Shown: positions 45,535-55,679, numbered from the stretch's first letter. The stretch: 64,000 bases of DNA from Ascarosepion bandense (GCA_037127315.1 JBBBDQ010000446.1:681501-745500), one strand, 5' to 3'. Notes: generated from the sequence alone by a model not told the origin. Made by a program: numbers and translations.

Positions 45535-46095
45535 ATGAATTATTTTGATTATTATTTTTACCGATAATCGTATTAAGTAGATATTCTGTTTTTAATTAAA
45601 CAGTATTTTATATTTATATCTACCGGCCTGATTATTTCACGATAAATTTTTTATTACGAAAATGTGTGCCATCCAGCAGGATTCGAACCTGCCACCCCTA
45701 TTTACATAGGGGAAGCTACCATTGGATCTGGTACTGTCTTAACCACTCGACCATGAATAGCCTCTTGATCAGACGAGGTTTTTATCATGCTTATATAACG
45801 CAATTTTCGATCTATAGTAAACAAACCATATCTGCTCTGTAATGTATCGTAATGTCAAACAAATGTAAACATGTTACGGAAATTAACGAATTTTAACGAA
45901 ACTTGGTTATAAGCAACCGACAATTTGTAATGAATTATTTTGAACATTATTTTTACCGATACTCGTATTTAAGTAGATATTCTGTTTTTAATTAAACAGT
46001 ATTTTATATTTATATCGACCGGCCTGATTATTTCACGATAAATTTTTATTACGAAAATGTGTGCTATCTAGCAGGATTCGAACCTGCGACCCCTA
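45535..46095 (-). repeat. Direct repeat of about 395 bp with a tRNA-like head
   Basis: The stretch tgaattattttgattattat, taccgata(a/c)tcgtatt, aagtagatattctgttttta, aaacagtattttatatttat and cggcctgattatttcacgat occurs at 45535-45660 and again at 45928-46058. Both are followed by the start of the same tRNA-like sequence. The second copy is cut by a microsatellite after about 30 bp. It fits a tRNA-derived SINE or a tandem duplication around a tRNA pseudogene. Confidence 0.75.
45668..45761 (-). pseudogene. tRNA-like sequence of Ser/Leu (type II) shape
   Basis: On minus, a 7-bp acceptor stem forms (GCTATTC with GGATGGC, two G-U pairs). A D-arm GGTCGAGTGGTTAAGAC follows, an anticodon stem TACCA/TGGTA, a long variable arm CCCCTAT/ATAGGGG and a perfect T-arm GCAGG TTCGAAT CCTGC. 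The anticodon loop reads GATCCAA and lacks U33, so I cannot assign an anticodon. A long variable arm points to tRNA-Ser or tRNA-Leu ancestry. No CCA. The duplicated flanks suggest SINE use rather than a working gene. Confidence 0.7.
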
Positions 46096-46118
46096 TATAT
46101 ATATACATATATATATAT

Positions 46119-46180
<62 letters not shown>
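46084..46180. repeat. (AT)n and (GT)n microsatellite
   Basis: TATA repeats are followed by about 30 GT units (46118-46178), directly interrupting the second tRNA-like copy. Confidence 0.95.
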
Positions 46181-46183
<3 letters not shown>

Positions 46184-46184
46184 A

Positions 46185-46420
46185 ATCGAGTTCAACCCAA
46201 GCAAGGTAGTAAAGCCTCTAAAACAAGGGGTTATTAATTGTGGGAGAACTAGCAATATTAGTACGGAGCTACTAGAAAAGAATAATAATTAATAAGACAG
46301 TAGATAGTGATTGACATTGCATTTACATTTTTGAAGATCTAAGTTGTGTGGAAAGCAAGAGGACAGAAGAGATTTTCACAAGCGATTGAAAAAGTTGTTA
46401 GTATAAGACTTCCGTTTACA
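46185..46420 (-). mobile_element. jockey/CR1-like LINE 3' end, degraded
   Basis: gagttcaacccaagcaaggt marks the 3' end. gacattgcatttacattttt and the later agaagagattttcacaagcg are decayed forms of the terminal coding and 3' UTR, as in 25715-25965. Confidence 0.5.
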
Positions 46421-46721
46421 TCTAACCATTTCATCTCTAAAATGATGAGACTTGCCGCCATCTAATACTGAAATTAATATTAAATCTATGTACCATCGAT
46501 AAAAAGTCCATCGTAACCGTTGCTATTGAAAGACTTACATTAAAGCCACAAAGAAGCAACGTTATATTGTAGAATAGTGACAGAAGAAGAGATGCCGGAT
46601 GAAAACAAATCACATTGCATATTCTACATTTGATTTTTATCAAAAATCTGCACATGCAGGTCAAAAACACAACGTCAGTGCTTGGTTAAATTATAACTTG
46701 GTTAAATTATTATTAAATTAT
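46421..46721. other. No gene seen
   Basis: Unique sequence. Short frames on both strands have no domain. Confidence 0.45.
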
Positions 46722-47060
46722 GCAACCGTAACTTCTACTCCACCAGTTTCTTTCCTCGCACTTCCCGACTGTAGAATTCTCTTCCACACGATTGCTTCAC
46801 CGACGGCTACAATCTCCAGGAGTTTAAATGTAAGGTCAATAGACACCTCCTAACACACTAACCTGCTCCCATTCTATCAAACACTCTTCCCATCTGCCCA
46901 ACCCTCATCCTCGGTATCCTTACTCATCTGTCACCTTCCTCCTGACATTCCCTATGTCTAACCACTCCTTCTCTTTACCTTCCCCTATGTAGCCCCATGC
47001 GCAATAGTGGCAGTGGAATGCCTTGCTTGGGGTGAGATGATTAAAAAAAATAAATAAATA
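46722..47060 (+). mobile_element. jockey/CR1-like LINE 3' end
   Basis: The 5'-truncated copy begins atgcaaccgtaacttctact, shows ctcgcacttcccgactgtag and ggctacaatctccaggagtt, and ends atgccttgcttggggtgaga plus a tga/A run. Close to the copies at 7193 and 40945. Confidence 0.85.
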
Positions 47061-47701
47061 AACTTATTTTTGGAGGAATGCTACAGTTAAAATTTTATTA
47101 GAGGAATGATATACTTAAAACTGTCTTCGTAATATTAAATGTAGAAGGTTCCATCTTGTTTTCTTTTGCAATATTGTCCGAGTGTTTTTCGAATTTTCAT
47201 TGAGTCCGCCTTCATCACAGTACTGTCTGTGCGTCGGATATTGTAAATGTTCCCCCACCCAATACATTTGTCAAAATTACGTTACTCTGTCGCTTCCAAT
47301 TGAAGACATGACCAAAAATTCTGCTAATTCACAGACAATGAAGAAATCTGAAGAAATCTGAAGAAATCTGAAGAAATCTGAAGAAATCTGAAGTGATATG
47401 ATAGCCGTTTTCCTAAATGAAATGGCATTATGACAAAAATATTAAATTTAATATTTATTGATATCCATAATTAAATATGTATAGAATGTAGAATATTTGG
47501 TATTTAAGTCAGGTAAATTCCGATACAGACGAAATCAAAAGAACTCAATGTTAAATTTGTTTATTTAATTTAACGGAGATATATACTGTAGAAAAATTTA
47601 GATATTCTACAATTTCATGGGTAATACATATTTTCAGCCAAAACCTGCTGCTCTTCAGACCCAACTGATACAACAGTTAATATTCAAAATCATCCAGAAA
47701 A

Positions 47702-47703
<2 letters not shown>
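47061..47703. other. No gene seen; 10-bp repeat at 47339-47392
   Basis: The unit aagaaatctg is repeated five times. The rest is AT-rich unique sequence. Confidence 0.6.
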
Positions 47704-47757
<54 letters not shown>

Positions 47758-47866
47758 GCATTTATGTATGTGTGGGACACATGCGAAAGGTATATTGATG
47801 TAATCAACCAATTTAAGTATATAGATACATAGATATAGATAATTATTATACATATTAGATCATTAC

Positions 47867-47913
<47 letters not shown>

Positions 47914-48021
47914 CATTTATGTATGTGTGGGACACATGCGAAAGGTATATTGATGTAATCAACCAATTTAAGTATATAGATACATAGATATAGATAATTA
48001 TTATTCATATTAGATCATTAC

Positions 48022-48080
<59 letters not shown>

Positions 48081-48188
48081 CATTTATGTATGTGTGGGAC
48101 ACATGCGAAAGGTATATTGATGTAATCAACCAATTTAAGTATATAGATACATAGATATAGATAATTATTATACATATTAGATCATTAC

Positions 48189-48247
<59 letters not shown>

Positions 48248-48355
48248 CATTTATGTATGTGTGGGACACATGCGAAAGGTATATTGATGTAATCAACCAA
48301 TTTAAGTATATAGATACATAGATATAGATAATTATTATACATATTAGATCATTAC

Positions 48356-48405
<50 letters not shown>
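47704..48405. repeat. Tandem repeat of about 155-167 bp x 4 with (AT)n in each unit
   Basis: gtgtggg recurs at 47770, 47925, 48092 and 48259. The non-AT core (gacacatgcgaaaggtatat, tgatgtaatcaaccaattta, agatcattacga) is almost identical in each unit. Unit length differs only by the (AT)n run. Frames with long IYIY runs are artefacts. Confidence 0.95.
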
Positions 48406-48410
<5 letters not shown>

Positions 48411-48741
48411 ATTCAAAATATACCGCACGCTTTTCCATCCAGATCCCAATTGAAGACAAAACTTCGAGGAAGAAACGAAAATGTAAAGCAAAGTTTAAAT
48501 TCTGGGTAGGCCCTCTTAAATTGTAAATAGATCTTGACCAGCACAATGAACTTGAATTCATTTACTTCTAAAATGTTGGTTGTTTTGTTTTTTGGCATAT
48601 CAACCTCGGCGGGTCATTTATTGCCAACTAAATTTTATGTATTTATTGCTGGTAATACCTTTTTCTTTCAACAATTTACTGTTGTTTTTATATAAGTTTT
48701 TTGTGTCTAGTAATAATTTTTTTTCGAGTATCAAGATTCAT
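48406..48741. other. No gene seen
   Basis: Unique AT-rich sequence, ending at the S5 tail. Confidence 0.5.
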
Positions 48742-48917
48742 TGGGATTTGTTTTTAAGGGCAAGGTCCCCAAGTCCTACCCTTGTTATTTAACCCATAAC
48801 TGGAGGGAAGGGACGGATTATTAACTTTCCCAATGGTACCATTGCTTAAGTGAATGCAGAATATTCAACTGGAATTCGAACTCGATATCCACTTCACCAC
48901 AACTCACATCCGTTACT
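48742..48917 (-). mobile_element. SINE S5: tail and tRNA-like part
   Basis: From the left: ggcaaggtccccaagtccta, ttatttaacccataactgga, gggacggattattaactttc, aagtgaatgcagaatattca, then a shortened tRNA-like part (ggaattcgaactcgatatcc acttcaccacaac). Part of the tRNA region between the two boxes is deleted. The 5S-like head follows. Confidence 0.8.
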
Positions 48918-49037
48918 AAACGCTTACAGCACCTGATATTCTTAAGCGGTCACCCATCTAAGTACTGACCAGGCTCAACGTTGTTTAACTTCGCTGATCG
49001 AGCGAGAACAGGTGTATTCAACGTGTTATGGCCGTAA
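48918..49037 (-). mobile_element. 5S rRNA-derived SINE head (S5), near full length
   Basis: The whole 5S plan is visible in reverse: cgcttacagcacctgatatt, aagcggtcacccatctaagt, actgaccaggctcaacgttg, ttcgctgatcgagcgagaac, and the 5' end gtattcaacgtgttatggcc gtaag. 5S rRNA starts with a GYCNACGGCCAUA-type end, visible here as ttacggccataacac on minus. This is the most complete 5S-like head in the window. Confidence 0.88.
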
Positions 49038-49046
49038 GCACGCACA

Positions 49047-49170
49047 TCAGTCACGAAAGGCTTACAGCACCTGGTATTCCTAAGCGGTCACCCATCTAAG
49101 TACTGACCAAGCGGTCACCAATCTAAGTATTGGCCAGGCTCAACGTTGCTTAACTTCGGTGAATCGAGTC
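49047..49170 (-). mobile_element. Second 5S-derived head with an internal duplication
   Basis: Directly after the first, ggcttacagcacctggtatt begins another 5S-like copy. It contains aagcggtcacccatctaagt, actgacc, then again aagcggtcaccaatctaagt, attggccagg, so about 29 bp of the internal control region is duplicated. It ends near ttcggtgaatcgag, lacking the 5' third of 5S. Confidence 0.8.
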
Positions 49171-49270
49171 TATATTCTGATGAAGGGAAGAGAAAAAGAA
49201 ATACAAAACAAAAAAAGATTAAATTCTGGCAGGCCATCTTAATTTTCCCTTAACTTTAAAGGTAGATTAA

Positions 49271-49722
49271 GATGTGACGTGACATCCCTGTGTCTTTTCT
49301 ATAAATACTTTCATGGCTTCTGCTCTGACGATTTTAAATCACTGGTGCCCCCTAGATGTGAATTTGCACGAGATACTACATTGGCAACTAGGTCCCACCC
49401 TTTTACAGTGAAACCGATGAAATGTAACCGCAATTTCTACTCCAACAGCTTCTTTCCTCGCACTTCCCGCCTGTGGAATTCCCTACTGTATGCTTGCTTC
49501 CAGGACGGCTACAACCTCCAGGAGTTTAAATGTAAGGTCAATAGACACCTCCTAACACACTAACTCACACCGACTCACTCCAAGTCTCTCCCTATGTACA
49601 TCCTAAGTCGTCTATCACCCTCCTTCTGACATTTCCTATACCCAATCCCTCTATGTAACCCCCTGCGCTATAGTGGCAGTGGAATGCCTTGCTTGGTGTG
49701 ACACGATTAAAAAAAAAATACT
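49271..49722 (+). mobile_element. jockey/CR1-like LINE 3' end
   Basis: The plus frame 49279-49563 reads LCLFYKYFHGFCSDDFKSLV, FARDTTLATRSHPFTVKPMK, SFFPRTSRLWNSLLYACF and LQEFKCKVNRHLL. This is an intact C-terminal stretch ending at the natural stop. The 3' UTR ends tgccttgcttggtgtgacac plus an A run. Confidence 0.88.
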
Positions 49723-49982
49723 GAAGGCTTCAACTTGACTTCTTAGCGGGGCTGATTTCAAATGATAACCGAGAAGTTGAAGAAACGAGTGAAAATTATC
49801 GAAAACCTACAAAGAATGAATACCCGTAAAATCACTAAAAAGATTGGAATATCAAGGCAGAATGCCGAAGTCACTCATAAAAATAAATCTTATTTTTCTG
49901 CGTTTTCTTATCTTTTAAGACTGGTAGAAATTCGAAATTCTTAAAAAATGATGGAAAAAAAATATCTTTGATTATCGGTCAA

Positions 49983-50560
49983 TTACTCAGTTAAGTGCCA
50001 TACCTGTTACACGCTTTGGGCGATCATGTCTCAAAACAGACATGACTAACTGTGCAGAAGTTTATCCCGCAGGAGGTTGCCATTACTTTCTGCAGGGGAC
50101 TGGCTGCCAACCAAGGCTATAGAACCCAATCTGTTCTGTTATTGTCTCATGACTAGAGAGAGAAGAGATGTATTATATTAAGTAGTAATTAGAGGGGGAT
50201 CAGTTAATTACTTTATAACGATAGAAAACCGATCCCCCACTTTATGACTAGTAGAAGCCTTAATCATGATTACCACTATTATATTCAGGCAGTCAGTTAA
50301 ATGCCATACGTGATACACGCTTTGGGTGATCATGTCTAGAAAGAGAAATGACTGACTTGGCAGAAGATAATCCCGCAGTAGGTTGTCATTCATTTCTGCG
50401 GTACACTGGTTGCCAGCCAAGGCATTAGAACCTAATCTGTTCTGTTATTTAACCCATAACTGGAGGCAATTGACTGATTAATACCTTTCTCAAGGGTATT
50501 TGTGCGTAAGTGAATGCAAAAAATTCAACTGGTATTCGAACTCGGCTCCCCGTCAATTCT
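49983..50560 (-). mobile_element. SINE S1, two tandem units with tRNA-like head
   Basis: Unit one at 49983-50160, a hairpin spacer at 50186-50240 (agagggggatcagttaatta ... gatcccccac), and unit two at 50283-50560 ending in the S1 head (ttcaactggtattcgaactc ggctccccg). The A-box side of the head is missing. Confidence 0.82.
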
Positions 50561-50684
50561 TTTTTGTTTGTTTTATTATCAGTATCAAACCTAAAATAAA
50601 TTACTCGTAAAGTTATGATCGAAAGCTTAATTATTACTGACAAGCTATATATATATATAGCCCGATGTTGTTTTTAGTGATTTT

Positions 50685-51195
50685 TTTTTCTTTTCTTTTT
50701 TTTTTTTTTATCGTTTCACCCCAAGCAAGGCATTCCACTGCCACTATTGCGCTTGGGGCTAATAGGGGGTGGTAAATAGATAGTGGTTAAATATAGGAAA
50801 TGTCAGAAGGGGGGTGATAGGTAGTTGGGAGGATGGGATGAGTGTTTGAAAGAATGGAAGCGAGTTATTGTGTTAGGAGGTGTCTATTGACCTTACATTT
50901 AAACTCCTGGAGATTGTAGCCGTCGGGGGAAGCAGTCATGTGGAAGGGAATTCCACAGTCGGGAAGTACGAGAAAAGAAACTGTTGGAGTAGAAGTTGCG
51001 GTTGCATTTTATCGGTTTCACTGTAAAAGGGTGGGACCAGTTGTAATCTAGTATCTCGTGCAAATTCGAACATAGGGGGCGCCAGTGATCTAAGTTCATC
51101 GGAGCAGAAGCCATGGGAGTATTTATAGAAGAGACACAGGCAAGCCACGCCGAGCCGGTGAGAGAGAGACTGAAGAAGCGACACAGGGAAGATGT
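50685..51195 (-). mobile_element. jockey/CR1-like LINE 3' end
   Basis: T run, tcgtttcaccccaagcaagg, cactgccactattgcgcttg. On minus the coding part gives SFFSRTSRLWNSLPHDCFP and YKYSHGFCSDELRSLAPP in two frames (one frameshift between them). The left flank (50650-50665, atagcccgatgttg) looks like a HEL terminal scrap, the same HEL-next-to-LINE-tail arrangement as at 7163-7200. Confidence 0.85.
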
Positions 51196-51756
51196 CGAAA
51201 TGGTAAGATTAAGGGCTTATTCAAAAATTTGTTGTATCTGGTTGCCGGGACGAGTAAATTAAAAAAATATGAAGTAAATGTTTGTTTTTGTTGTATTTGT
51301 AAAATGGGATTCATGCTTGGTCAGTTTTGTCAATAAACGGAATGATTAAACCACAATTTCATCAATACTCAAAAATTATCAAAAGAATTATTAACTCAAA
51401 ATAAAAATGAATTTTAAAAAGTCTCATAGAGTGGGATCATATTAATTCCCGTACTGAGATATATATACACAAGTATACAAGCCAACTTCATATGTTCACA
51501 CAAAAATAGCCTATATTCAATTATATATATAAGACAAAGTAGTGTACCCATGTACAGGTATATGTATCCAACACATCGCAAATTTCAACCACTATTTCTT
51601 TAATACACCAAAATTATCAAAGAATAATCAACACAAAATTATAGTGAAACCGACTTGACATTTAACTGGTCATATAAATTTATTTTTATGATGGCATTTA
51701 AAGATGATTTCATTTCTCTTGCTTAATATCTAGCTTAATTTGATTAATCTAAACCC
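51196..51756. other. No gene seen; AT-rich
   Basis: Unique AT-rich sequence with two loosely similar halves (cacaatttcatcaatactca and gcaaatttcaaccactattt). Confidence 0.5.
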
Positions 51757-52165
51757 GCAAATACCATTGGGAAAGGTATGAATCCGTCTCTTCCTTCGAA
51801 TTATGGGTTAAATAGCAGGACAGATTGGGTTCTATAGCCTTGGTCGGCAACCAGTCTACCGCAGAAAACAATGGCAAACTACTACGGGATAATCTTCTGC
51901 CCAATCAGTCATGTCTCTTTTGAGACATGATCGCTTAAGCGTGTATAACGTATGGCACTTAACTGACTGACTGAAATTTTTCATCTGTGCATAAATTACA
52001 TATATTCTGAAGTTATACGCGCAAATACACTTGGGAAAGGTATTAATCGGTCTCTTCCCTCCAGCTTTGGGTCAAATGACATGACAGATTGGGTTCTATG
52101 GCCATGGCTGGCAACCAGTCTATCGCAGAAAGCAAATGCAACCTACAGCATAATAATCTCGATTT
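51757..52165 (+). mobile_element. SINE S1, two direct copies
   Basis: Copy one at 51757-51975 is complete from the body to gtatggcacttaactgactg. Copy two at 52018-52165 repeats cacttgggaaaggtattaat, gacagattgggttctatggc, gcaaccagtctatcgcagaa and breaks off before the hairpin. Confidence 0.82.
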
Positions 52166-52321
52166 CTGCTATGGTCGCACTACCAACCAAATCTGCGAAA
52201 AGACCTAAGACAGGTGTTGTTATGATTCCATTTCATGTTTTTTCTACCTTCCCCATCATCCCTAGACAAAGTTCTCCTTAGTGTGTGGGCTGTACTTAAT
52301 ATGCCATTTTTTGTATATCTC

Positions 52322-53083
52322 TTAAACTGGGGTTTCCAGTGATTCTTTCAATGTGTTGTTTTGTTCCATTTTTATCATTCCAAGTGCACCTACTATCACT
52401 GGCAAGATTCTTGTTTTCAATTTCCACATCTTTTCTATTTCAATTTCCAGGTCTTTATATTTTGTCAGTTTTTCAAATTCCTTGGTTGCTATGTTACAAT
52501 CCGCTGGACAAGCCATATCAATTAATACGCAAGTTCTTTCTTTCTGGTTTTTAACAATAATGTTAGGCCTATTTGTGTCAATATTTCTGTCTGTGTATAT
52601 GGTGTAATTCCATAGAATGGTGACATCTTCTATTTCTGTAATCGGTGCTGGGTGATGTTCATACCAGTGTTTCTTTACAGATTTTCCATAGTGTTTGCAC
52701 ATTGTCCAATGTAAATATTGCCCCACTCTATCGTGGCGATTTGTATATTCATTTGGGGCAAGTACAGAACAGCCTGAGATTAGATGGTCTATTGTTTCTT
52801 GGTATTTATCACAGAACCTGCATTTTGAATTCACATTATTATGTATAATATTTGCCTGAAAGTTTCTAGTTAAAAGACTTTGGTCTTGGGCAACAAGAAT
52901 AAAGCCTTCAGTCTCACACTTTAATCCAGATGCACGTAACCATCGAAGAGTATTAACTTTATTAACATTGGATTTATTGACACGTTCTGGATATTGGCCA
53001 TGCAGAGGTTTGTCTTGCCAGCGCTGTTTCATCTGTTCAAGAGCTTTATCTTTGGCTTTCATTTTCATATTTTTTTGCCGCAA
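52322..53083 (-). pseudogene. Zinc knuckle and restriction-like endonuclease domain
   Basis: An open frame of 253 codons. The CCHC knuckle is CRFCDKYQETIDHLISGC (about residues 92-109), followed by HDRVGQYLHWTMCKHYGK. The nuclease part has NRPNIIVKNQKERTCVLIDM and ACPAD (the PD...D-x-K-like core; expected RPDIVV... IDIA.PGD, so the first Asp reads as Asn here). KYKDLEIEIEKMWKLKTRI and PVIVGALGMI follow. It would nick the target for reverse transcription. The Asp-to-Asn change and upstream frameshifts argue that it is inactive. Confidence 0.78.
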
Positions 53084-53189
53084 TAGTTGGTTCTTGGCTT
53101 CTGTTTTGCTTTTCTACAGAATCCACTAAATGTAAATCTTGTTTGTATTTACTGCCTTCTTTTATTATTGAATATTTTTTTTTCTTTCT

Positions 53190-53822
53190 TCATGTTGCTT
53201 CTATGTAAGTTAGTAAGCCAATAGTTGTTGTCTTGTATGACAATTCTAGCTTAATAAGACCTCTTCCATCTTTACGGGGTATGTATAGACGGTCTACATC
53301 AGCCTTTGCATGATGCATCTTATACTTAGAAAGAAGCTTCCTTCCTTTAGAATCCATTCGCCTGATGTCGTTTAGAGTCCAGTTTAAGATGTTGAAACTA
53401 TATTGGACAACTGAGATCGCAAGGCTAGTAATGGCCATAATTCTGTTCTGAGAATTCAATTCAGTTTTTAATATCATTCGTAGCCTTTTATAGTACTCTT
53501 TACGTTCTACTTCTTTCCTTTTTTTATGGAGAATTTTTTCACCCTCATTTACACTTAGGTATTTATAAGCTTCTTCTAGCTTTAATTCTGTTATTGTTAC
53601 AGCAAGGTCTAAGCTAATTGAGGATGCTTCTTGTAAAACTGTAGCTTTAGCACAATTATTCAAATGGAATTTCATTCCAATATTTTCGCTGAAGCATTTT
53701 ACAGTTTGCAGAAAATCTTCCAGCTTATTATCATTCTTAGCATACAACTTTAAGTCATCCATATAAAATACATGGCTTATTTTCTTTTGGACTATTTTAT
53801 AACCACATTCTGTCTTATTAGG
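53190..53822 (-). pseudogene. Reverse transcriptase palm/thumb fragment of the same LINE
   Basis: From 53822 the frame reads TECGYKIVQKKISHVFYMDD, then LKLYAKNDNKLEDFLQTVKC and MKFHLNNCAKATV. YMDD is the catalytic box. Downstream, IMAITSLAISVVQYSFNILN and MDSKGRKLLSKYKMHHAKAD are the thumb/linker. A stop at about 53190 and a shift near 53060 separate it from the endonuclease part. Confidence 0.8.
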
Positions 53823-53878
53823 TTGACTGATTTAGTGCTATTAATGATATGCAGATTAGTAAGAGAGACACGTTGAAA

Positions 53879-53906
53879 TTATTATTATTATTATTATTAT
53901 TATTTT
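53879..53906. repeat. (ATT)n microsatellite
   Basis: About nine ATT units. Confidence 0.95.
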
Positions 53907-54734
53907 AGTTTTGCAGCAATTTTCTGTGTTGGAAGAAATTTCTTCTATCGCAAACTTTTTCGTTCTATTACGAAAACTTGTATTAATCAATTTCTGATCA
54001 TAATTATCCAACCATCCTCTATTAAACGAATAGATGTTGAGTCATTACAGTACCGACAGTATTCAATACAAAATGTTTGCTTCAGGTGCGATGATATTAG
54101 ATTGCGAAGGGGAGCGCAATTCTTTTGCAATGGTAAGAGAAGTAGGAACTTCAGAATCCAAGGGTTTAGGAACTTACATCAATAAGATTTCAAACTGCAA
54201 TTCCCTGATCGATTTATTTTCCCAGTTAACATAACTATTTTCCTGTCGACTGAATTCGGATAACTAAGCCCTTAATGGAACAAAACCAAGGCGCCACCTG
54301 GGACTGGCGCTATGTTAGAAAATTGCATTATACGCCCTGGATGAAATGAATAGAGGGAGCTGGTTTTGGAACTTCGATGAATCGTCTTCCAAGAAGATCG
54401 GATCAATATAAGAGAGGGCACAGGTTTAGAATGTCACACGGTTGGGCAAAAGCAGCAGGATACAACCGTAGTGAAAAGACTGACCGTGTTGAGATAAACG
54501 TTTCTGTTACGAATGCAGAGATTCACAAAAAAACACTGAAAAAATTCTTGTCTTTTCAGGCATTTTGTTCTATATTAAATAAATGGCGGACTTACAAGAG
54601 ACGACCACCACCTTTAAATTTGTTGTTTTTCCTATTTTTTTTCTTTTTTTTTTACTTTTTAACTTATCGGTTATTACATACAGTTTCTAATTATCAAAAG
54701 AAAATTAAAAAATTTAATTACTTTTTTTTTTTTT
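53907..54734. other. No gene supported; open frame at 54377-54736
   Basis: The plus frame of 119 codons starts MNRLPRRSDQYKRGHRFRMS and is basic and mixed for about 80 residues. It then runs into T-rich, Phe-rich sequence. I do not recognise it. The first 80 residues are less biased than the usual accidental frame, so an exon or an unrecognised element is possible. Confidence 0.35.
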
Positions 54735-55672
54735 AAACATATCACCCCGTGCAAGGCGATGACGCCACTGATGTGCAGGGGGCTACATAAGATTGAAGAG
54801 ATTGGAAAAGAGAAAACCGGAAACCGCATCCTAAACAGGAAACAAGGGATGAACCTCTTCACCTGTTCAATAGACGTGGGTGGAGTGTGAACCGGGCGAT
54901 AGTTTAGTCTATCTACTCCAATTGTTGTAAAAGAGAAAAAAGAGTAAAAAGATTGGAAAAGAGAAAACCAGAAACCACATCCTAAACAGGAAACAAGGGA
55001 TGAACCTCTTCACCTGTTCAATAGACGTGGGTGGAGTGTGAACCGGGCGATAGTTTAGTCTATCTACTCCAATTGTTTTAAAAGAAAAAAAGAGTAAAAA
55101 GATTGGAAAAGAGAAAACCGGAAGCCACATCCTAAACAGGAAACAAGGGATGAACCTTTTCACCTGTTCAATAGACGTGGGTGGAGTGTGAACCGGGTGA
55201 TAGCTTAGTCTATCTACTCCAATTGAAAAAGAAAAAAAAGAGTAAAAAGATTGGAAAAGAGAAAACCGGAAGCCACATCCTAAACAGGAAACAAGGGATG
55301 AACCTCTTCACCTGTTCAATAGACGCGGGTGGAGTGTGAACCGGGCGATAGTTTAGTCTATCTACTCCAATTGGAAAAGAAAAAAAAAGAGTGAAAAGAT
55401 TGGAAAAGAGAAAACCGGAAGCCTACATCCTAAACAGGAAACAAGGGATGAACCTCTTCACCTGTTCAATAGACGTGGGTGGAGTGTGAACCGGGCGATA
55501 GTTTAGTCTATCTACTCCAATTGAAAAAGAAAAAAAGAGTAAAAAGATTGGAAAAGAGAAAACCGGAAGCCACATCCTAAACAGGAAACAAGGGATGAAC
55601 CTTTTCACCTGTTCAATAGACGTGGATGGAGTGTGAACCGGGCGATAGTTTACTCTATCTACTCCAATTAAC
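54735..55672 (-). repeat. LINE 3' tail fused to a 148-151-bp minisatellite, 6 copies
   Basis: T run, aacatatcaccccgtgcaag, cgccactgatgtgcaggggg, then units aligned at aaaacc(g/a)gaa: 54813, 54964, 55114, 55262, 55411 and 55559. Unit text equals the array at 32178-33095 (aacaagggatgaacctc, caatagacgtgggtggagtg). Units are about as alike within this array as between arrays. Confidence 0.92.
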
Positions 55673-55679
55673 TTAAATT

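Larger units (their letters stand above)
52262..53822 (-). mobile_element. LINE with restriction-like endonuclease (R2/NeSL-like group), 3' half
   Basis: On minus it runs from an RT palm fragment to the endonuclease end. Unlike the other LINEs here, it has a C-terminal zinc knuckle and a PD-(D/E)XK-type nuclease, the layout of R2-group elements, which often insert at specific sites. It starts abruptly at 53822 and has at least two frameshifts. No poly-A tail is evident on its left side. Only one copy is in the window. Confidence 0.75.

Noticed and set aside
45668..45761. Functional tRNA gene
   Set aside because: No U33 or clear anticodon, wobble-rich acceptor stem, and a truncated duplicate nearby.
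48918..49170. Functional 5S rRNA genes
   Set aside because: Multiple substitutions, a duplicated control region, no terminator T run, and fixed linkage to a tRNA-like SINE part.
51196..51756. Possible diverged tandem copy of a transposon
   Set aside because: The two halves share only short AT-rich phrases, not enough to separate from chance.
54909..55608. Minus-strand frames repeating MKRFIPCFLFRM
   Set aside because: Direct translation of the 148-bp minisatellite; the same peptide appears in the array at 32.7 kb with changes that follow the DNA repeat.
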